A stretch of DNA of 64,000 nucleotides from assembly GCA_036850595.1 (NCBI GenBank), contig CM072155.1:4511953-4575952 (forward strand). The letters are read 5' to 3'. Within the stretch, counting starts at the first letter, position 1, and each line of letters begins with the position of its first letter. Positions 14,001 to 27,408 of this stretch are shown here, in pieces. Below the pieces are notes generated by a model. The model did no database searches. It had not been told where the DNA came from and saw nothing but the letters and a program-made list of their open reading frames with translations. This DNA comes from Rhyacichthys aspro. Lineage: Eukaryota > Chordata > Actinopteri > Gobiiformes > Rhyacichthyidae. The position numbers were made by a program, and so were the translations under genes.

Positions 14001-15723
14001 CAGGCCGGCCCAGGACCAGCTGGTGGCCTGGATCAATGACACCAGATAGAGCAGACACACGGATGCAAGGAGAGGGCAGTACCAAGGCATCTGGACAGGA
14101 CGGCAGCAACACCCCTGACAGGCTCCAGCACTCTGTAGATTTTACACAGGGCGCAGGACACACGCAGGCCAAGTACAAGTGGAACGACTGTCCATAAGAG
14201 GATTATGTCCTTCTGTTTGAAGTGGAACAAGGCACGTTCCAGATGGAATGTGATCCTCAGGAAAGACAAACAGGTCGGACACTCCACCAAACCGGCACCA
14301 CCTAATGACAGCTCTTTGAGCACCAGCTCCACAGCCGTGAAACTCAGCCACATCTGTCGAAAGACCAACATTAACTCTTTCGTCATGGCCATTAAGACTT
14401 CCTACTGTCCTGCAGCTGTGGGTGTCTCATTTTGTGAAGAAAGACAGGACAAAACTAGACTTAACAGCAGAAACTGATATACTGATAGACCAACATCACT
14501 TACACATGGTTCTATATCATCTGACACAACCATGACCATGTCAGCGACTGTACGAAAGACACAGTTATGCATGCACAGTTAAGCTATGGTTATAGCTTTA
14601 CTGGGCTACTCAATTCGAATGTGCTTGTCCAAGTATACGCTTGTATAATGGGGCAGGCAACAGCGGCCCAATCAGGGAGTAGAATTGATTTATTGCCTTA
14701 AGAATGACAGACTCTACAAAGATAGGTGGACCCATTGACCTGTTATGTAGCAAACCAAACAACTGACAATCATGTTAGCTTGCAACAAACATAAATATTG
14801 GTTGTCAGCCAAACCTTCCTAGTACATAAGCAAATTGACTAGGCCAGTCTACATTACAACAATACCTTACAGTACCAAGCATTATAATATCTTTGAAATC
14901 ATTAGTGAACCAATCGACCTGCATGACTAACACACTGTGGCATTAAAAATGTAAGGTGAGGCCTAGCAACAGGGCTCTGCACCACGTCCTCTGTCCAGCC
15001 TCCCACCAGTGGAATTCAGAGTGTCCAAACACAGCAAATTACTGCAGCTGCTAGCAAATACAGTCTCAAAACCTTGTTGCCAACTGCATGAAGGGACAAC
15101 TGTGGCACCACCGACCGAGACAGTTATCTGTCCGGGCCATAGACGACAGCGACGTTTATCTCTGCTTAAAGCCTTGCTGTGCTGATTCACCATAGCGCCT
15201 GGGGTCAACTGCAATCATTCCAAAACAGAGAAGGAAGTTAAGCCGAACATCCAAATTGTGTCACTGTTGATTAACCCCAAACAAGAAACTATTGTGCTGT
15301 TGTACTCAAGGCCTTAAGAAAAACCCTAAATAACAGTGGTCATTTTTAATGGCACTAAGAAAAATAAGGGTCATGGGTTCAGGGTTGAAAAAAAATCGTA
15401 ATGACCAGAGGCACAGGCCTGTCCTTGTCACAGTCGAGATGTTGAAAGTTGGGGGGTATTTCGATTAAGTCACACACACCCACCCAAAATCCAGCCCTCA
15501 GGCAAAGAGCAAGCTGACACACAAGTCTATTAATGCAACAACCATCTCTTCTAAGGACCGGGTCGAGAGGCCAGCTGTCGGCAAAAAGGACCATTAATAT
15601 TTAAATCACACCAAAAGACAAGCTTATTGACTATTTATGGGAAACAAGAACTGACTCATGGACAGACGATGATATATCGATAGATTTGTGACAAGTAGGT
15701 AGTGAAATTATAAATAAAAGTAG

Positions 15724-15831
<108 letters not shown>

Positions 15832-16189
15832 CTCAAATATCTTGCTTGGGACAATGTTTGTTTGTTTTTTTGCTACCATAATGAAAGTCAAAAGTAAAAG
15901 GTTGTTCCCAAATTGACATATTTCTATTCTAAAAAAAACTCTCCAATTAGCTAAAATCTTTGGGCGGGTGCCAATTCTGATGAGGTCTGTCAGCAGAATT
16001 TATGTTCATGGGTTATTTTTTCATATAGAGTTACAGCCAGGTCAGCAAACCCAGTTCCTTTTTAGCTAAACCCTTTTAAAAATTTGTCTAGTTTATGGAC
16101 GCAGATTAAACTACCTCTGGACGCTTTTAGTAAACTAACCCCCCAATCACATAAACAAAGCATCCCGTAATGCCTTTAAGACAACGGTT

Positions 16190-16575
16190 ACGATTGGTCC
16201 ACCAGGATTTCTACTGAGTTGAAATTGCTGTGAAGGGAAGGAATCCTAGACATATTTCACTTTTCAAAGTGAATGGCTAGTCAGGAAACTTGTATTACAG
16301 TTTAATGAAGGATTATTGAGTATTTTTACCTTTAAACTGTCTAATCCAATTTACATTTCTGAGTCACAGAATTTATCTAGGGATAGTTAGAAATACAATT
16401 TTTTATATGAATTATAAGATGTATATATAATATGTTATGTTATATAAATATAATTATATATATAATGTATTGTCAGTCATCTTTTTTTGCAATGTTTTAC
16501 ATAAATTGTCTTCTTCTGAGTAAAAATTCACAATGAGGGAAGGGATTCAATTTTTCACTTGGCAAAGTGAATGGG
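16190..16575 (+). repeat. local degenerate direct duplication
   Basis: Sequence near 16235-16285 (aaggaat, ttcactt, caaagtgaatgg, then ggctag) is repeated near 16538-16590 in the same order with substitutions. The copies are about 300 bp apart and separated by AT-rich sequence. No transposon ends are seen. Confidence 0.4.
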
Positions 16576-18419
16576 TACAGATGGCTAGGATTAGATCTTT
16601 TATGATATAGTGAGGGGTAATAAAGAAATTTCCTTCTCTGTCTTCTTTAGGTCATGAATGGCTAAGCACAAATGCTTTAGAATACAGACATATACACTAG
16701 ATTATAATTTTGTAGGTTAAGTAAGCTGTTGTGTAACAAACTGATAACTACCTGTAAATAAACTTAACTTGCTGAGTAATACATTCAGACATTCTGAAGA
16801 GGACCATTAAGAGCGTTACAATCAGAAACCTCAGCACTGCTTTGTCTCTGTTGTGTTGTGGGTAGCCATAACAACACTTTCACTCTTGAAGCTAACTCAA
16901 AAACACTACCAGCTCCATTCCCAAAACATAAATTAGTTTTTGCACCAAACTTAAGATATTAGTCTTTTCAACAATTACAATAAACAGCTTTATTTATTCA
17001 TGCGTAGTTTGGGACAAATCCCCTGAACTCACAACACGCCTCTGGCACTAATCCACATGCTCTAACTAATAATCTTTTTAAAGCCATCTTTAATAACTTC
17101 ATAAAAACAGAGTTGAATGCTGGCTAAATTTAATTTCACATGATTGCATTAGGCTCCGCTGTCTGTCCTCCATTTGCCTGCCTCATCTCATCTCATCCAG
17201 TGAGTCAGCCATTCTCTCATCTGTGCCCCACGCGGGGGGCGGCTGCTGTCGGCTTTGCCCACCTCTGACTTCACAGACCTGGAGCGTCTCCAAGATAAGC
17301 GCGTCGGGAGCCTTAAAAAGAGCTCATATCGGTCACCATGGGATGCCATTTAGTCAGGGTGACATCAATACCTCATGGTCCATCACTGCACATTATTGAC
17401 CAAACCTTGCCCACTGTGGCCACAAAGCTGTAGACAATTTATACCACTATCTACCGCACCTCAGGGGAACAGAGAAGAGTTGTGGGTTGAGGATTTGTGA
17501 ATTTTGATGCATATTTGCAGTTTATTAAATGCTCTTGGCCAAGCTTCGGAGCTGGCAGTGTTTTCTCCTTCCCATTGTTCTACAAAGGGGAGTGTAATCT
17601 GTCTTGTTGCACTATACTCACCAGAAAGGAGTGCCAGCGGAGGAGCAGCTTGGGGCCCCGCTGCCTTTGCCCCCACTCCACAATAGCTGATCACTTTTGG
17701 GGGGTGACATTAATCACATCTGATTACATGCCAGCCTGATTCTGTGGGAGATACTTCAGCTTAAATCCTGCCATAGTCTAAAGGGAAATTGCAGTTTAAC
17801 GTGCCACAAATGCCCCTGTCTTATTCTGCTTAGTTGAAATGAAAACGGAGAGGGCATCTGCCCAGATTATTAGCTCTAAATTGCCGGTCTTTTTTCCCTT
17901 GAGGCGAGTGAGGCATTTCTCAACCCGTAATAGAACAATGGGCATCAACGAAGGAGGATGAAATGAAGGGGGACAAAAGTTTAAAAAGGGAAAACATATG
18001 AAAAATGGCACAAAAAAGATAGCTAAATAGATGTTAAGGAGACCTATTCATTATTTGGGGTGTTTTAGCTTAGCTTTTCAGGTTTGCAGAGCACTTAAAG
18101 CAGACGTACAGCCCGCCACCGCCCCGTCAAACCCATCTGCCAGAATCTGAATATAGAACAGCGAAATGACACTAAACCACGGTTAAAAAGATGTTATATA
18201 CAGCACATTTGATAAATATATTCATTTATTTAAAGTGTGGTAAATGTCAGAATGCATTAGTAATCGTTTGTAGCTGTTGAACTAGATTAAAAACAATTCT
18301 AACCTCGATAAAATGACGCGAGGCGCGAGGGCATTTATCACAAACAAGTTGTATTAACGGTAATTAGCTCCACAATCGGACACTAGCATGCTAGCTCGGG
18401 CTAAAACCGTGTACCTTAC

Positions 18420-18810
18420 CAGTCAGTGCAGCAGGGAGCTAGCAAAAAAATCCTCTCCAGCTACGCCCTGTGTTAGCCACTTCACCCCGGCTGGGTCCAA
18501 AAAAAAGAACTGGAGAGTGGAAAGTGAAGATGGGAAAAACAACGGAGGAAATTCACGGGAGAGCGGAACAGACCGAACCGAGCCGTCAGACACGAAACTT
18601 GTCCGTCCGCAGCGCCGTTCCACGCAAGTGATGCGGCTCCCTGAAGGAAGAATGGAGGAGAATGAGGGCTTCAGTCAGTCACAGACACGCTGTAGACCGG
18701 CGAGAGGAGAGGAGGGATGGACCGGAGCGGAGGAAGGAGGAGAGGGCTGCTGCCGCCTTCAGGGCCACACGAAATGTCGGGAAATCTGCTGCGCATGCAA
18801 GGTCACTAGT
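18420..18810 (-). promoter_or_regulatory. GC-rich promoter and probable noncoding first exon of the low-complexity gene
   Basis: This is the most CpG-dense stretch in the first 29 kb. On the minus strand it ends in a strong donor (CTG followed by GTAAGG, exon end at 18420). An NRF1-like TGCGCATGCA lies at 18790-18799, typical of CpG-island promoters. No recognisable coding exon follows, and the nearest minus-strand acceptor with a good start codon after it is at 4165, so a noncoding exon 1 feeding that gene is the simplest reading. A plus-strand transcript cannot be excluded. Confidence 0.45.
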
Positions 18811-19086
18811 TAAACAGCACTAAACTAACGGGCTTTTACGTTTACATTTGTTTTAGAGAGATTCACATTTAAAACACATTACTAAACAGGGCTTACTACA
18901 CGTAAATATTGTTTTTTAGTATTTTATTGGCCACTGTATGTACTGTAAAATCAAACTGCTACGTCATTTCTAAATAATTCACTTCTTACTGGAACACGTT
19001 ATCATTAATTTATGCGATATTTACTGACTTTTGAGCATTTGCAGGAAAATGGCGGTTGAAAAAATAAGTCGTGTGTGGTGAAGTTG

Positions 19087-19115
19087 TATAGTATAGTATA
19101 GTATAGTATAGTATT
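19087..19115. repeat. (TATAG)n microsatellite
   Basis: About six tandem copies of the pentamer gtata at the start of the intergenic region. Nothing suggests a function. Confidence 0.85.
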
Positions 19116-19839
19116 AGGAGAGACCAGGGCATGTTGTCACATGGTTGACATTGTCACAGAGGGTTGTTCTTTTAAGAGGAATACTAATTTTCTGCCTCTT
19201 CTCCATTCCAGAGGGCCGAATAAAGGGTTGTAATTGACAAACTTGTTTTTCTCTATTATATAGCATCTTTTTTTGTCTTAGTCAATTTGGCACTGAGCAG
19301 GCCTAATAAGCAATGTGGCAGCATCATGATGCTATTGGTTTTTCATCTCTTAATGCAACTGATGCTATATGAAACAACACAAAACATATTAATATTTCAT
19401 TAGATTATGGTCTATAGCGGAAGAAAACCAAACTGCACATCTAGTCTTGCTAAGATAGACAAATAAAAGACGCTTGTTGTAGTCCACTTTTTTCCACCCA
19501 GATTATATCATTAGGAATGAACTTAAATTTACAGAAATAAACAATGGCTTCTATAATGAAAAAGTAAAGTTGGGTGCTGTTGCTTATTTATATTAGTGGG
19601 TTCCTCACATTTTTTTTTTTTGTTTTTGACAGAGGTTCCAGCAGTCACAGCAGAATGCTTTAGGTGTAAGTATAAGCAGAGGGGCTGGTATCAAGGGGCT
19701 AGTTGGGCCCCTCCGTTGTTATATAATGTTTATAATATTTATATTAACTGTTAAAACATATTTATATGTTTATGTTTACATAGTTTGTGGAAGATTCCCA
19801 AAGTGATAGTGTTTACAATTTTGATGGCACAAATTTTTA

Positions 19840-20120
19840 AAACACATCACAAAAAAGGAAAAAGGGGCTTATTTTTCACAGCCCAAGCACAATGTGACCT
19901 CAGCACCAACCATCTTTCCGATTTGGTGATTGACAGGTGTAAAGGCCCGCCCTCTTGTATTACTGACTGTTGCGGCTTAGATGTATTCAGCCCCAGGCTT
20001 GAATTTGGACAAAACACAGAGACGTACAGATTATCAATGGGTTTCGCTTGAGAGAGAATGGAGGGTCAGGTGACAGGAAGAGCAGGCTGTTATCATATAA
20101 TTCAATCAGCATTACCATTA
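19840..20120 (+). repeat. dispersed repeat, family C (longer copy)
   Basis: Shares with 38600-38790, in the same order and orientation, aggggctta, cacagcccaagcacaat(g), tgacct, aaccatctt and, further on, gttatcatat-attcaa. The copies differ by an indel of several tens of bases and many substitutions. Family not recognised. Confidence 0.5.
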
Positions 20121-20299
20121 TTTTTTGTATTTAGCAAGATAGCATCAGAAAGGTTTTCGGTAAGAGCTTCACTTAAGAGCTTCACTCTTTTACATCTACT
20201 TTGCGGTTCCAGTTGTCATACAAACAATTTTATGTGATTGTCGATATCTTAAAAGCTATAACATTTGTCACAAGAAAAATATATTGTTCTTTTTCAGAT

Positions 20300-20480
20300 C
20301 TGCCAACCTCCGAGACTACTGGGATTCTTTGAACGCAGCACCGAGCACCACAACGCGCCATGCTGGAATTGAAAGGACTCAATAGCGAATGGTAGCGAGA
20401 CTCTTGTTACTGTGAGCGCGGCCAATCGGCTCCCAGGCTCGGGGATTATTCAAATGAGAGATGATGTCACCTCTTGCAAG
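20300..20480. promoter_or_regulatory. possible regulatory element with CCAAT and CRE-like motifs
   Basis: A locally GC-richer patch holds GCCAATCGG near 20423 and TGATGTCACC near 20462. No exon follows within splice-compatible sequence that I can recognise. It is offered only as a candidate element. Confidence 0.2.
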
Positions 20481-21078
20481 TCACCCTGCACTGTTGCCCC
20501 CGTCCCTCTCCCTTGTCTGTCACCCTCCCTCTAGGCCCCTACACCCCTTTCACTCCTCTTCAAACCTCCTTTTTTCCTCTCCTTTCTCCATGCCCCACTG
20601 CACACATACACACACACACTCACACTGCATGCATCAAGTTGCCTTCATTGTTCACTGTTGCTTTTTGCATCCATAAGAATTTATCACATGTTACAGACCT
20701 GTTGATGGTGTGAAAGTTCATACCAATTCATTTTTTTTAAGGATTTCATTGACTGTGAAGTGACATTTCTTGTACACAATGAGGTGATTTCTTTGCCATG
20801 AAGTCAGTTTTTTGTGTTCAGGAGTGGGAAGCAGCGTGACACATGCACCTGCCATGGAGTTCGATCTCAAAGCAGTGGGAATGAAAAGAGCAAAAATTGA
20901 AGCGAAAAAAGGAGGGGCGGGCTTTGAGGTAATCCCCCAAAATGGCACCCACTGAACAAACTAGGATGTGTGTTTTCTCCTCAATCAGACATAGAGGGGC
21001 ATTGTTTCATCAGCAGCTTTTGTTCGAGTGTGTGCCGTGCTCGTCTTTTCATCAGAGACGGTCTGGGTGGGCATGCCG

Positions 21079-21080
21079 CC

Positions 21081-21121
<41 letters not shown>

Positions 21122-21123
21122 GA
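21079..21123. repeat. (CTGT)n microsatellite, about 11 units
   Basis: A perfect tetranucleotide tract flanked by a short GC-rich patch. It generates artificial Ser-Val-Cys-Leu open frames on the plus strand. Confidence 0.95.
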
Positions 21124-22599
21124 CGGTCTTTCACTCTGTCTCTCTGCCGCCGCGCCGCTGTTCATCTCCCAGCAGCCGCCTGCCCCTGTCTACATGAGCC
21201 AGGCTTTTGTGTGCAGCTCTGTTCTGGATGGCCTTCTTTTGTTGGAGCACTCTTCTCTTTCCAAGTGCCACAGAGAGAGCAGATTTGACCCCACGGTGCT
21301 GGTTTGAGCTCAGACGGGGCAGACAGACACAGAGCAGGCATGCACTTAGCTACAGTCTCCCCTTTATTTCTCCAAAGTCTGATTAACAGAGGTACTTTTC
21401 CAGCACTTTGCGTCAATTAGTGGGCGTCATATTACATATAATTACTCAGATATGCCTTTTATTACTGAGGTTATTTTCTTTACTTTTGGACACTTAAGAC
21501 GCTTAATTGTTGAGTATAGTCCAGTTATCTGATCACAAGTGGCCACTTAAGTGTCGACTTTGGCTGTTTTATATTATACTTTTCATACCATAATGACAAA
21601 ATTAGTATTAGCATTTACCACAGTACATCAACTGTTAGAGCTAAAATGTCTACAGGACAATAATAATGAATGCTTTATGGATGATCAAAGATTATTAGCC
21701 CACATAATAAAAGTATTTTTCTTAATTTATATGGCATCTTTTGGGATTTATTTGGCAGGCTCGAAGAAATAGAAATAGAGGAAATGACATAGACAGGGAG
21801 AAAACAGACTCAAACCAAGTCAATGCGGTTATGTGGCATGCACTCTACCAGGTGAGTTATAAAGTTATATAGCACCTTATAAAAACAGAATTTGCAAAAG
21901 AGCAAATAAGGCATAAATAGAAACAAAGATACAAACAGACATATAACAGAGAAATGCACGGGAGCAAAGAGAAGGACTGCAGAAAATGGGACATGAAGAA
22001 CAGGCAAAGCAGGACATATCAAAATGACTAAAGATTTGCATAACAAAAAGCAGTAAAATACAGTGACTTAGATGTTGATCACATGGTTTGTTATCAAAGA
22101 TGACGTAATCACTGTAGAAGCCCAGCTGGAAAAAAAAGAGGGAGGACAAAAGACAATAGTATATGTATAAAAAGTAAAAGCATCATTAAAAGCCAAGAGA
22201 AGCCATTAAGGATTGTCCCAGTCATGTAGGTATTTCCTGGTTTTCTTCAGTCTTCAGCCTCAATTTTAACAAGGACCAGCTAGGCTAAGGCTACGTGGTG
22301 GCTAGCAGAGTGATGTTCCTTGGCCTAAAAGTCTAAAACAACTCCTAAACTCCCTAGAATCCAATCCAATGTTGTCTTTTAAAGCCAATGAACATCCTAG
22401 CTGGAGAAATACATTTTGTCCAAACTGCAGAGGGAGAGAGTTTCAGTAGTTCATTCTGAAGAAAATATGTGCATTACTGACTTTTTCTAGATCAAGGCGT
22501 CCAACGAGTTTCATGTACTTATAAGTGAGCGCCATTTTTGCTCCACTGATAGTCAATCTCCTTTCCTGTATTTTGTTTTCAACTACTCTATTTGCAATG

Positions 22600-22770
22600 T
22601 TAGACAAGGGCCAAGCATTCTTTCACCTGTGGGGTCAGATTATTTAGGTTTGGTGCAGTTCTGAGTTGTATTTCAAGTACGTAAAGTGAATATGAATGGT
22701 GCAAAAACGTAGCCCTGTGGAACTCCATTGACGCTAATTACAGTCTTATGGATACAGATGATCACACTGA
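22600..22770 (-). mobile_element. LINE reverse-transcriptase remnant (GVPQG block)
   Basis: Read on the minus strand, the segment near 22700-22735 gives Asn-Gly-Val-Pro-Gln-Gly-Tyr-Val, matching the Gly-Val-Pro-Gln-Gly-Ser block of non-LTR reverse transcriptases. Flanking sequence resembles 25110-25265, so both probably come from the same element family. No open frame survives. Confidence 0.45.
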
Positions 22771-23709
22771 GGGTGCACGCCTTGTTTATGAATCGAGTTA
22801 TGTGTGAAATCTTTTTTATTTGCAATACCTAAAGGCATTAGGTGAAGAGGTCTATATGTCAGTGGGTGCCGTGGGTTTTATTTCATTGACTACAAAGATG
22901 GAGGAAACAAGACTGAGTGACAAAACACATAATAATGAATACCAAAGTAAATATATGTGTTGCTTTTTCTAGTGATTCTTGTAGTAATAGTAGATGAGTC
23001 TTCAAATGTATTATCATATGCATATTGCAGAATTGTTACTGCAGCCAACGTGCTACTATATTGCACGTGATTCCCACCCTTATTAAATACTGCAGTATAA
23101 ACATAATTGAAGGTCAAGTCAACACGCGCATAGTTAATTAAGATGTTTACACACTTAATCCTTTGGAATAAATGGTCGGCCTGTGCAGAGACATTAATGT
23201 GATTACATAGTAAGCTTGCAGGTGGAAGGCATGAGATTAGGCCACGAAGAAGAAGTAGGTGGAGACTCTGGGGGCTTGATGCTTGATGGACATATTGGCA
23301 TGGTCCAGCAGCTCCAACAAAGAGAGGAAGGTGTTTTTTTCACACACAGGCGGTGCAGACAGGAAGAGGCAGGGCTGTGTACCCCGTCATGCTGTTCCCC
23401 TGTTATTTATCACATTGTTTTTTTCCTCTCCGCCCGTCATTCCAGCACTAACCAAAAAGGAATGGCACTTGGTCAAACTGCCCTATAGTCACTCACAAAA
23501 CATGCAAGTATTTGATTAGACTGATGCCAAGACAAGTGCTTCTAAATGCAATGTTTATGCAGATCCAGATACTCTGCTCAGTTGCCTATAATTACATACT
23601 ATTTTTTACTTCAATAATTCCAACACATCAATGACAGGTGCTAGTCTATGTAAATATAGTTAAAAGCTTCATTTAAAACAATTTCAGTCACTAAGTCTTA
23701 ATATTATTG

Positions 23710-23990
23710 TGCTCCTTTTTTGAGCATGTGTCTTGACATGGATTGGCTTGAAAAAGAAGGTTTTTCGTTCCTGAATAGAAGTTTTAATCTATTGCAATTC
23801 CTAATACTAAACAGTAGGCCTGTTTTTTTCCCCAATGATTGCTTTTTCAATATACTTTTTGGGGTTTTACCATCTTCCCCCAACTAGAAGAAAAAAATAT
23901 CAGGTACCGTCTGTTCAACGTAGATGAACAGTTTTGGATAAGAATAAATTAACAGCGACTATAAATACTAGTAAAAGCATGAATTCCATT
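23710..23990 (+). repeat. dispersed repeat, family B (copy 1)
   Basis: Shares with 30780-30995, in order: tttttgagcatgtg, ggttttt-cgttc-tgaatag, a T-rich block, ccaact-agaagaaaaa, atatcaggtac-gtct. The two copies are in the same orientation. Neither terminal inverted repeats nor a coding frame is evident, and I do not recognise the family. Confidence 0.55.
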
Positions 23991-24164
23991 TTCACTGTGG
24001 ATAAGGCAGGGCTTAACTTAGGCTAAATGGCACCCACGGACAAGTATTACCCCCAAATCCTTTACAGTCTCATTAACATGGACAGTTAGAGCTACTAGTC
24101 TGGACATTACAATGTGCCAAGAGTCAATTGTATTTTTGATATTGTTGGCGTTACTTTATTTGCA

Positions 24165-24305
24165 GAGAATCTTTTAAGGACCATGCACTCTTTGATCTAG
24201 TGCTTTAAGCCACTACAACTGTGGGGTTTGAGCTTTTAATTGTACCATAAATCTGAGTAGCACTTAAAGCCCAGTTTAAGTAAACTTAACTGTTTTCATT
24301 GACCT
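24165..24305 (-). repeat. fragment related to the 25110 LINE remnant
   Basis: The run ccatgcactcttt, tttaagccacta, gtagcac and agcccagtttaagtaaa recurs in the same order at 25115-25225. It lacks the reverse-transcriptase block that follows there, so this copy is truncated. Confidence 0.5.
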
Positions 24306-25109
24306 TTTGCTTAAATATGGGAGTCATATTGAGTCATAAGCCGTAGAATTTATAATTGGACAGACAAGTAATATTGAAACAAATCATATGAAACTAAGAA
24401 AAAAGATTTTATATTCTCTTTTTTACAGGTGAGTCCCTAGTCATGACCTAATCTCCATTTACATACTGCTAACCAAAACCAAGCTTCACGTGAGAGCAGC
24501 TGGCACCCAGAGACAGGCAGACACACCCTCCACACCAGACACCATCCGCCATCTTTTGTCAGTACCCTTCTCGACACAAGTGACTTCCACCTCTATCAGC
24601 GTCTGCGACACTTACACAAGAACAGAACCATCATCGTGTTACCAGTGATCTGAGTGTTGCCGCACGTACATGTTAGCACATACGCCTCTGCTGCAGCTTC
24701 ACGGAGGCTCCACACACATTCCCTAAAGAGTGCGGCGTGCCAGCAAAGCATATAATTAACATGCTGCATGCTGCTGCTCTCACTGACAGGCAACACGTGA
24801 GCAAGGACAGGCTACATAGAAGAAACCTCACTTGAGAGACATCATCATATATAATGCATCCTTTTTCAACTCACACATATTACAGATATCCAAGGATGGA
24901 CTTGACATTGAGCTGTTGGCATTAAATGAAAGCTCCTGATGGTCCCTTTCATACAAAAATAAAAACAGTCTGTGCTGAATGGCTGTAAGTGCTTATAGTT
25001 GCAATACAGTGCACTTACTTTGGACATTGCATCACATTGCTAATCAGAAGTCAATCACCGTTTCTGTGGTCTTGGTGGTATTTCTCATTTTCTCTCAAAA
25101 ATCATGATT

Positions 25110-25265
25110 AGGGCCATGTATTCTTTTAGCTATCGAGGGATTTAAGCCACTAGAGCAGTAGGGTTAGAGCATTTGGAAGTGTAGCACATTTCTGAGTTGC
25201 AGTTTAAGCCCAGTTTAAGTAAATATGTCTGGTGCAAGTATGGTGCCATGTGGAACTCCAATTAT
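25110..25265 (-). mobile_element. LINE reverse-transcriptase remnant
   Basis: On the minus strand the end of the segment reads Gly-Val-Pro-His-Gly-Thr-Ile-Leu-Ala-Pro, a degraded form of the conserved Gly-Val-Pro-Gln-Gly block. The adjoining 110 bp are shared with 24165-24305. No intact frame. Confidence 0.45.
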
Positions 25266-25350
25266 GAACACAGAAGTCGGTCAGTGCTGAAAGGGCATAA
25301 ATTCTGTTTTAAGTTAAATTTGCATAAAACAATGGAACCAAAAAGGAAGA

Positions 25351-25752
25351 TATAGTGGTCCCTCACTATAACGTGGTTCACCTTTCGCGGACTTGCTGTT
25401 TCGCGGATTTTTTTTGTGTGCAATTTTGCATGTTTGTTTTTTTTTACAGCGTATGAATGTGCATTGTGTTCTGCGTCCTGATTGGCTAAGGGAGAACTCG
25501 TGCATAGTGTTCTGCGTCCTGATTGGCTAAGGAAGAACTCACGCATTGTGTTCTCTCCTTGTTGGCTAAGGGACTGTAGACCATTGTCAACAATCTCCGG
25601 TCTCCTGTAAGACAAAGGTTTGACTTGCCAAATTTACAAAAGCACAGAGTGGACTTGAGGGCTGTATGTTTGCAAGTTTTCTCCCCGACAAAACCCACAA
25701 TGTCGACGAAATTTTCTGCACCGACAAAGGCTAAGGGAGAGAGGATTGCATA
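25351..25752 (+). mobile_element. truncated pogo/Tigger-like element with internal 41-bp repeats
   Basis: Starts with tagtggtccctcactataac followed by cgtggttcacctttcgcgg, which resembles the terminal repeat of pogo-like elements known to me in fish genomes. Positions 25461, 25502 and 25543 begin three copies of a 41-bp unit (gcattgtgttctgcgtcctg...). From 25699 a 17-codon frame (Met-Ser-Thr-Lys-Phe-Ser-Ala-Pro...) resembles a transposase start and ends at TAA, so the coding part is lost. No matching right terminal repeat was found. Confidence 0.45.
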
Positions 25753-26049
25753 ATAGGTATGCCAACTGTGTGTCTATACATGCTCCTCCTGTAAAGTTTA
25801 TGAAATCATCAAATAATTCAATGAAACTTACTTTAAATAACACCTTATAACACCCAGAGCTGAACCAACAGTATTTCTGGCAATTTATATCCAATTTAAT
25901 GTCATTGGTCAAAATAGTGGCCTAATTAACAAATTTTTGTTTTAATAACTGACAAATTTCCCTTTCAGTACCATGGCCGGATATTGGTGAAGCCAGTTTG
26001 TTAAAAAAAAAAAAATGTAGAAAGTGAATGAATCTAATGGAGGATTCTG

Positions 26050-26310
26050 CACAGCTGGGGTGAGGTCATGAGTTTGTATCCTGCTGGTTAGAAACAGCAG
26101 TGACCTTTCTCTGTGGAGTCTTGGTGCTACTGTGGTCCTTTCTGTGCACTCCATCTTTCTTCCAAGTCCCAACCTTTAAAGTTAAAAGTGTTTTGGTGAG
26201 TCAGGAAATCTAAATTGCCAAGAGTGAATAAATGTAAGTGCAAATACTTGTCTGGCAGTGTATGTCTTTAAGTGTTAGCCCTGCGATAAACTGTTGAGAC
26301 TCCATTGTTT
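26050..26310 (+). repeat. L2-like LINE/SINE tail, plus orientation
   Basis: Carries the hallmarks of a tail very common in teleosts: a degraded cap with gggtgaggtcatgagtttg, then atctaaattgcc, gtgaataaatgtaagtg and tgttagccctgcgataaact in the expected order. Heavily mutated. A related copy in reverse orientation lies at 27409-27602. Confidence 0.5.
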
Positions 26311-27408
26311 ACCTAACGTGACATGTAGGATAATGAATAAATGAACAAAAAGTAAAAATGTTCTTTTTTTAAAAACAGTTCAGCATTTCTCTATTAAGTA
26401 AAAGTGCATTCATTGCAACAGTTTATTGTGGTACATGAAAACCCTTTACTATGTTTTGCAGAAGGTGGTTACACACATTATTCCAAACATTTAGTGCAAG
26501 TTTCAAAAGCTAATAATGAAACTGTGCTAATAAAATGTCATTCAATAGGTTAATACTGCATCTTCTTCAAGGATTTAAGTGCAAATATCTATGAATGGGA
26601 AGCGAGCTACTCTGCAACAAAGCCTTCACATAATGTTTGCTCTGTGGCTCTGTTTTAATAATGTTTATTTGACAGTGTCCAGGGCAGCAAGGCCAGTTCC
26701 TGTCAGTCTGAGTGCTTCATCTTGGCCTTGGTCGCATCTTCAGCTGAATAATGCATGTTTAAGCTAAGGGTATTGGACAGCTATACCACTCTGCAGCAGC
26801 ATTAAGAGGAATGAGGACTGCACACACTGCACTGATGCTTCTTCATACTGTATGCTCTTTCATTTAGGGCCATTTACATATTGGAGGTATAGTGTCCACT
26901 TATCTTGCACTGAGAGGTAGTTTGGCAGCGATGATGCCAGAAGTGAAGGTCGAATTCTGAACAAGCATTTCACGTTTTGAAGCCTCTCCCTGTTCTTTAA
27001 TGCCTCACTCCTCAGTCCCTTCTGTAAGTGCATGCTTTAGGCTCTTCCTGTCGCATCTGTATTGCTTCTGGATGTGCATTGATTTCCTTTGGAACAGTGG
27101 ACTGGTGGCTCCAGAGAATTCTCCCTCTAGTGGTCAGAGTCTGCCACTACATGCAAAACACAGAACTCAGAATGTGTTTGGAATACCAATAAGATAACCA
27201 TTTTCTTTATTAAAGGAAGCATAAAGGTATTCAAGTAAAAAGTATCAAAAGATGTGTTGCTTTTTAATTTATGCTCTTTATATTGTTTACATCTTTTGCA
27301 AATATATGATGTTAACCTACTTTAGGTCAATAATTCTTTAGCCTTTTATTGGTAAGGACTACATTTTTTTTTCAATTTATTTTCAATCATACTGCTTCTA
27401 TTCTGCTT

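Noticed and set aside
18388..18813. Plus-strand frame of 141 codons in the GC-rich block
   Set aside because: Long frames are expected in GC-rich promoters; composition is not protein-like, and the minus strand carries the strong donor.
20855..20880. agttcgatctc as a tRNA B box
   Set aside because: No A box at a proper distance and no cloverleaf could be drawn.
20942..21307. Plus-strand frames with Ser-Val-Cys-Leu repeats
   Set aside because: Translation of the (CTGT)n microsatellite.
25461..25580. Possible CRISPR-like spaced repeats
   Set aside because: Only three adjacent 41-bp direct repeats without unique spacers, inside a transposon in a vertebrate genome.
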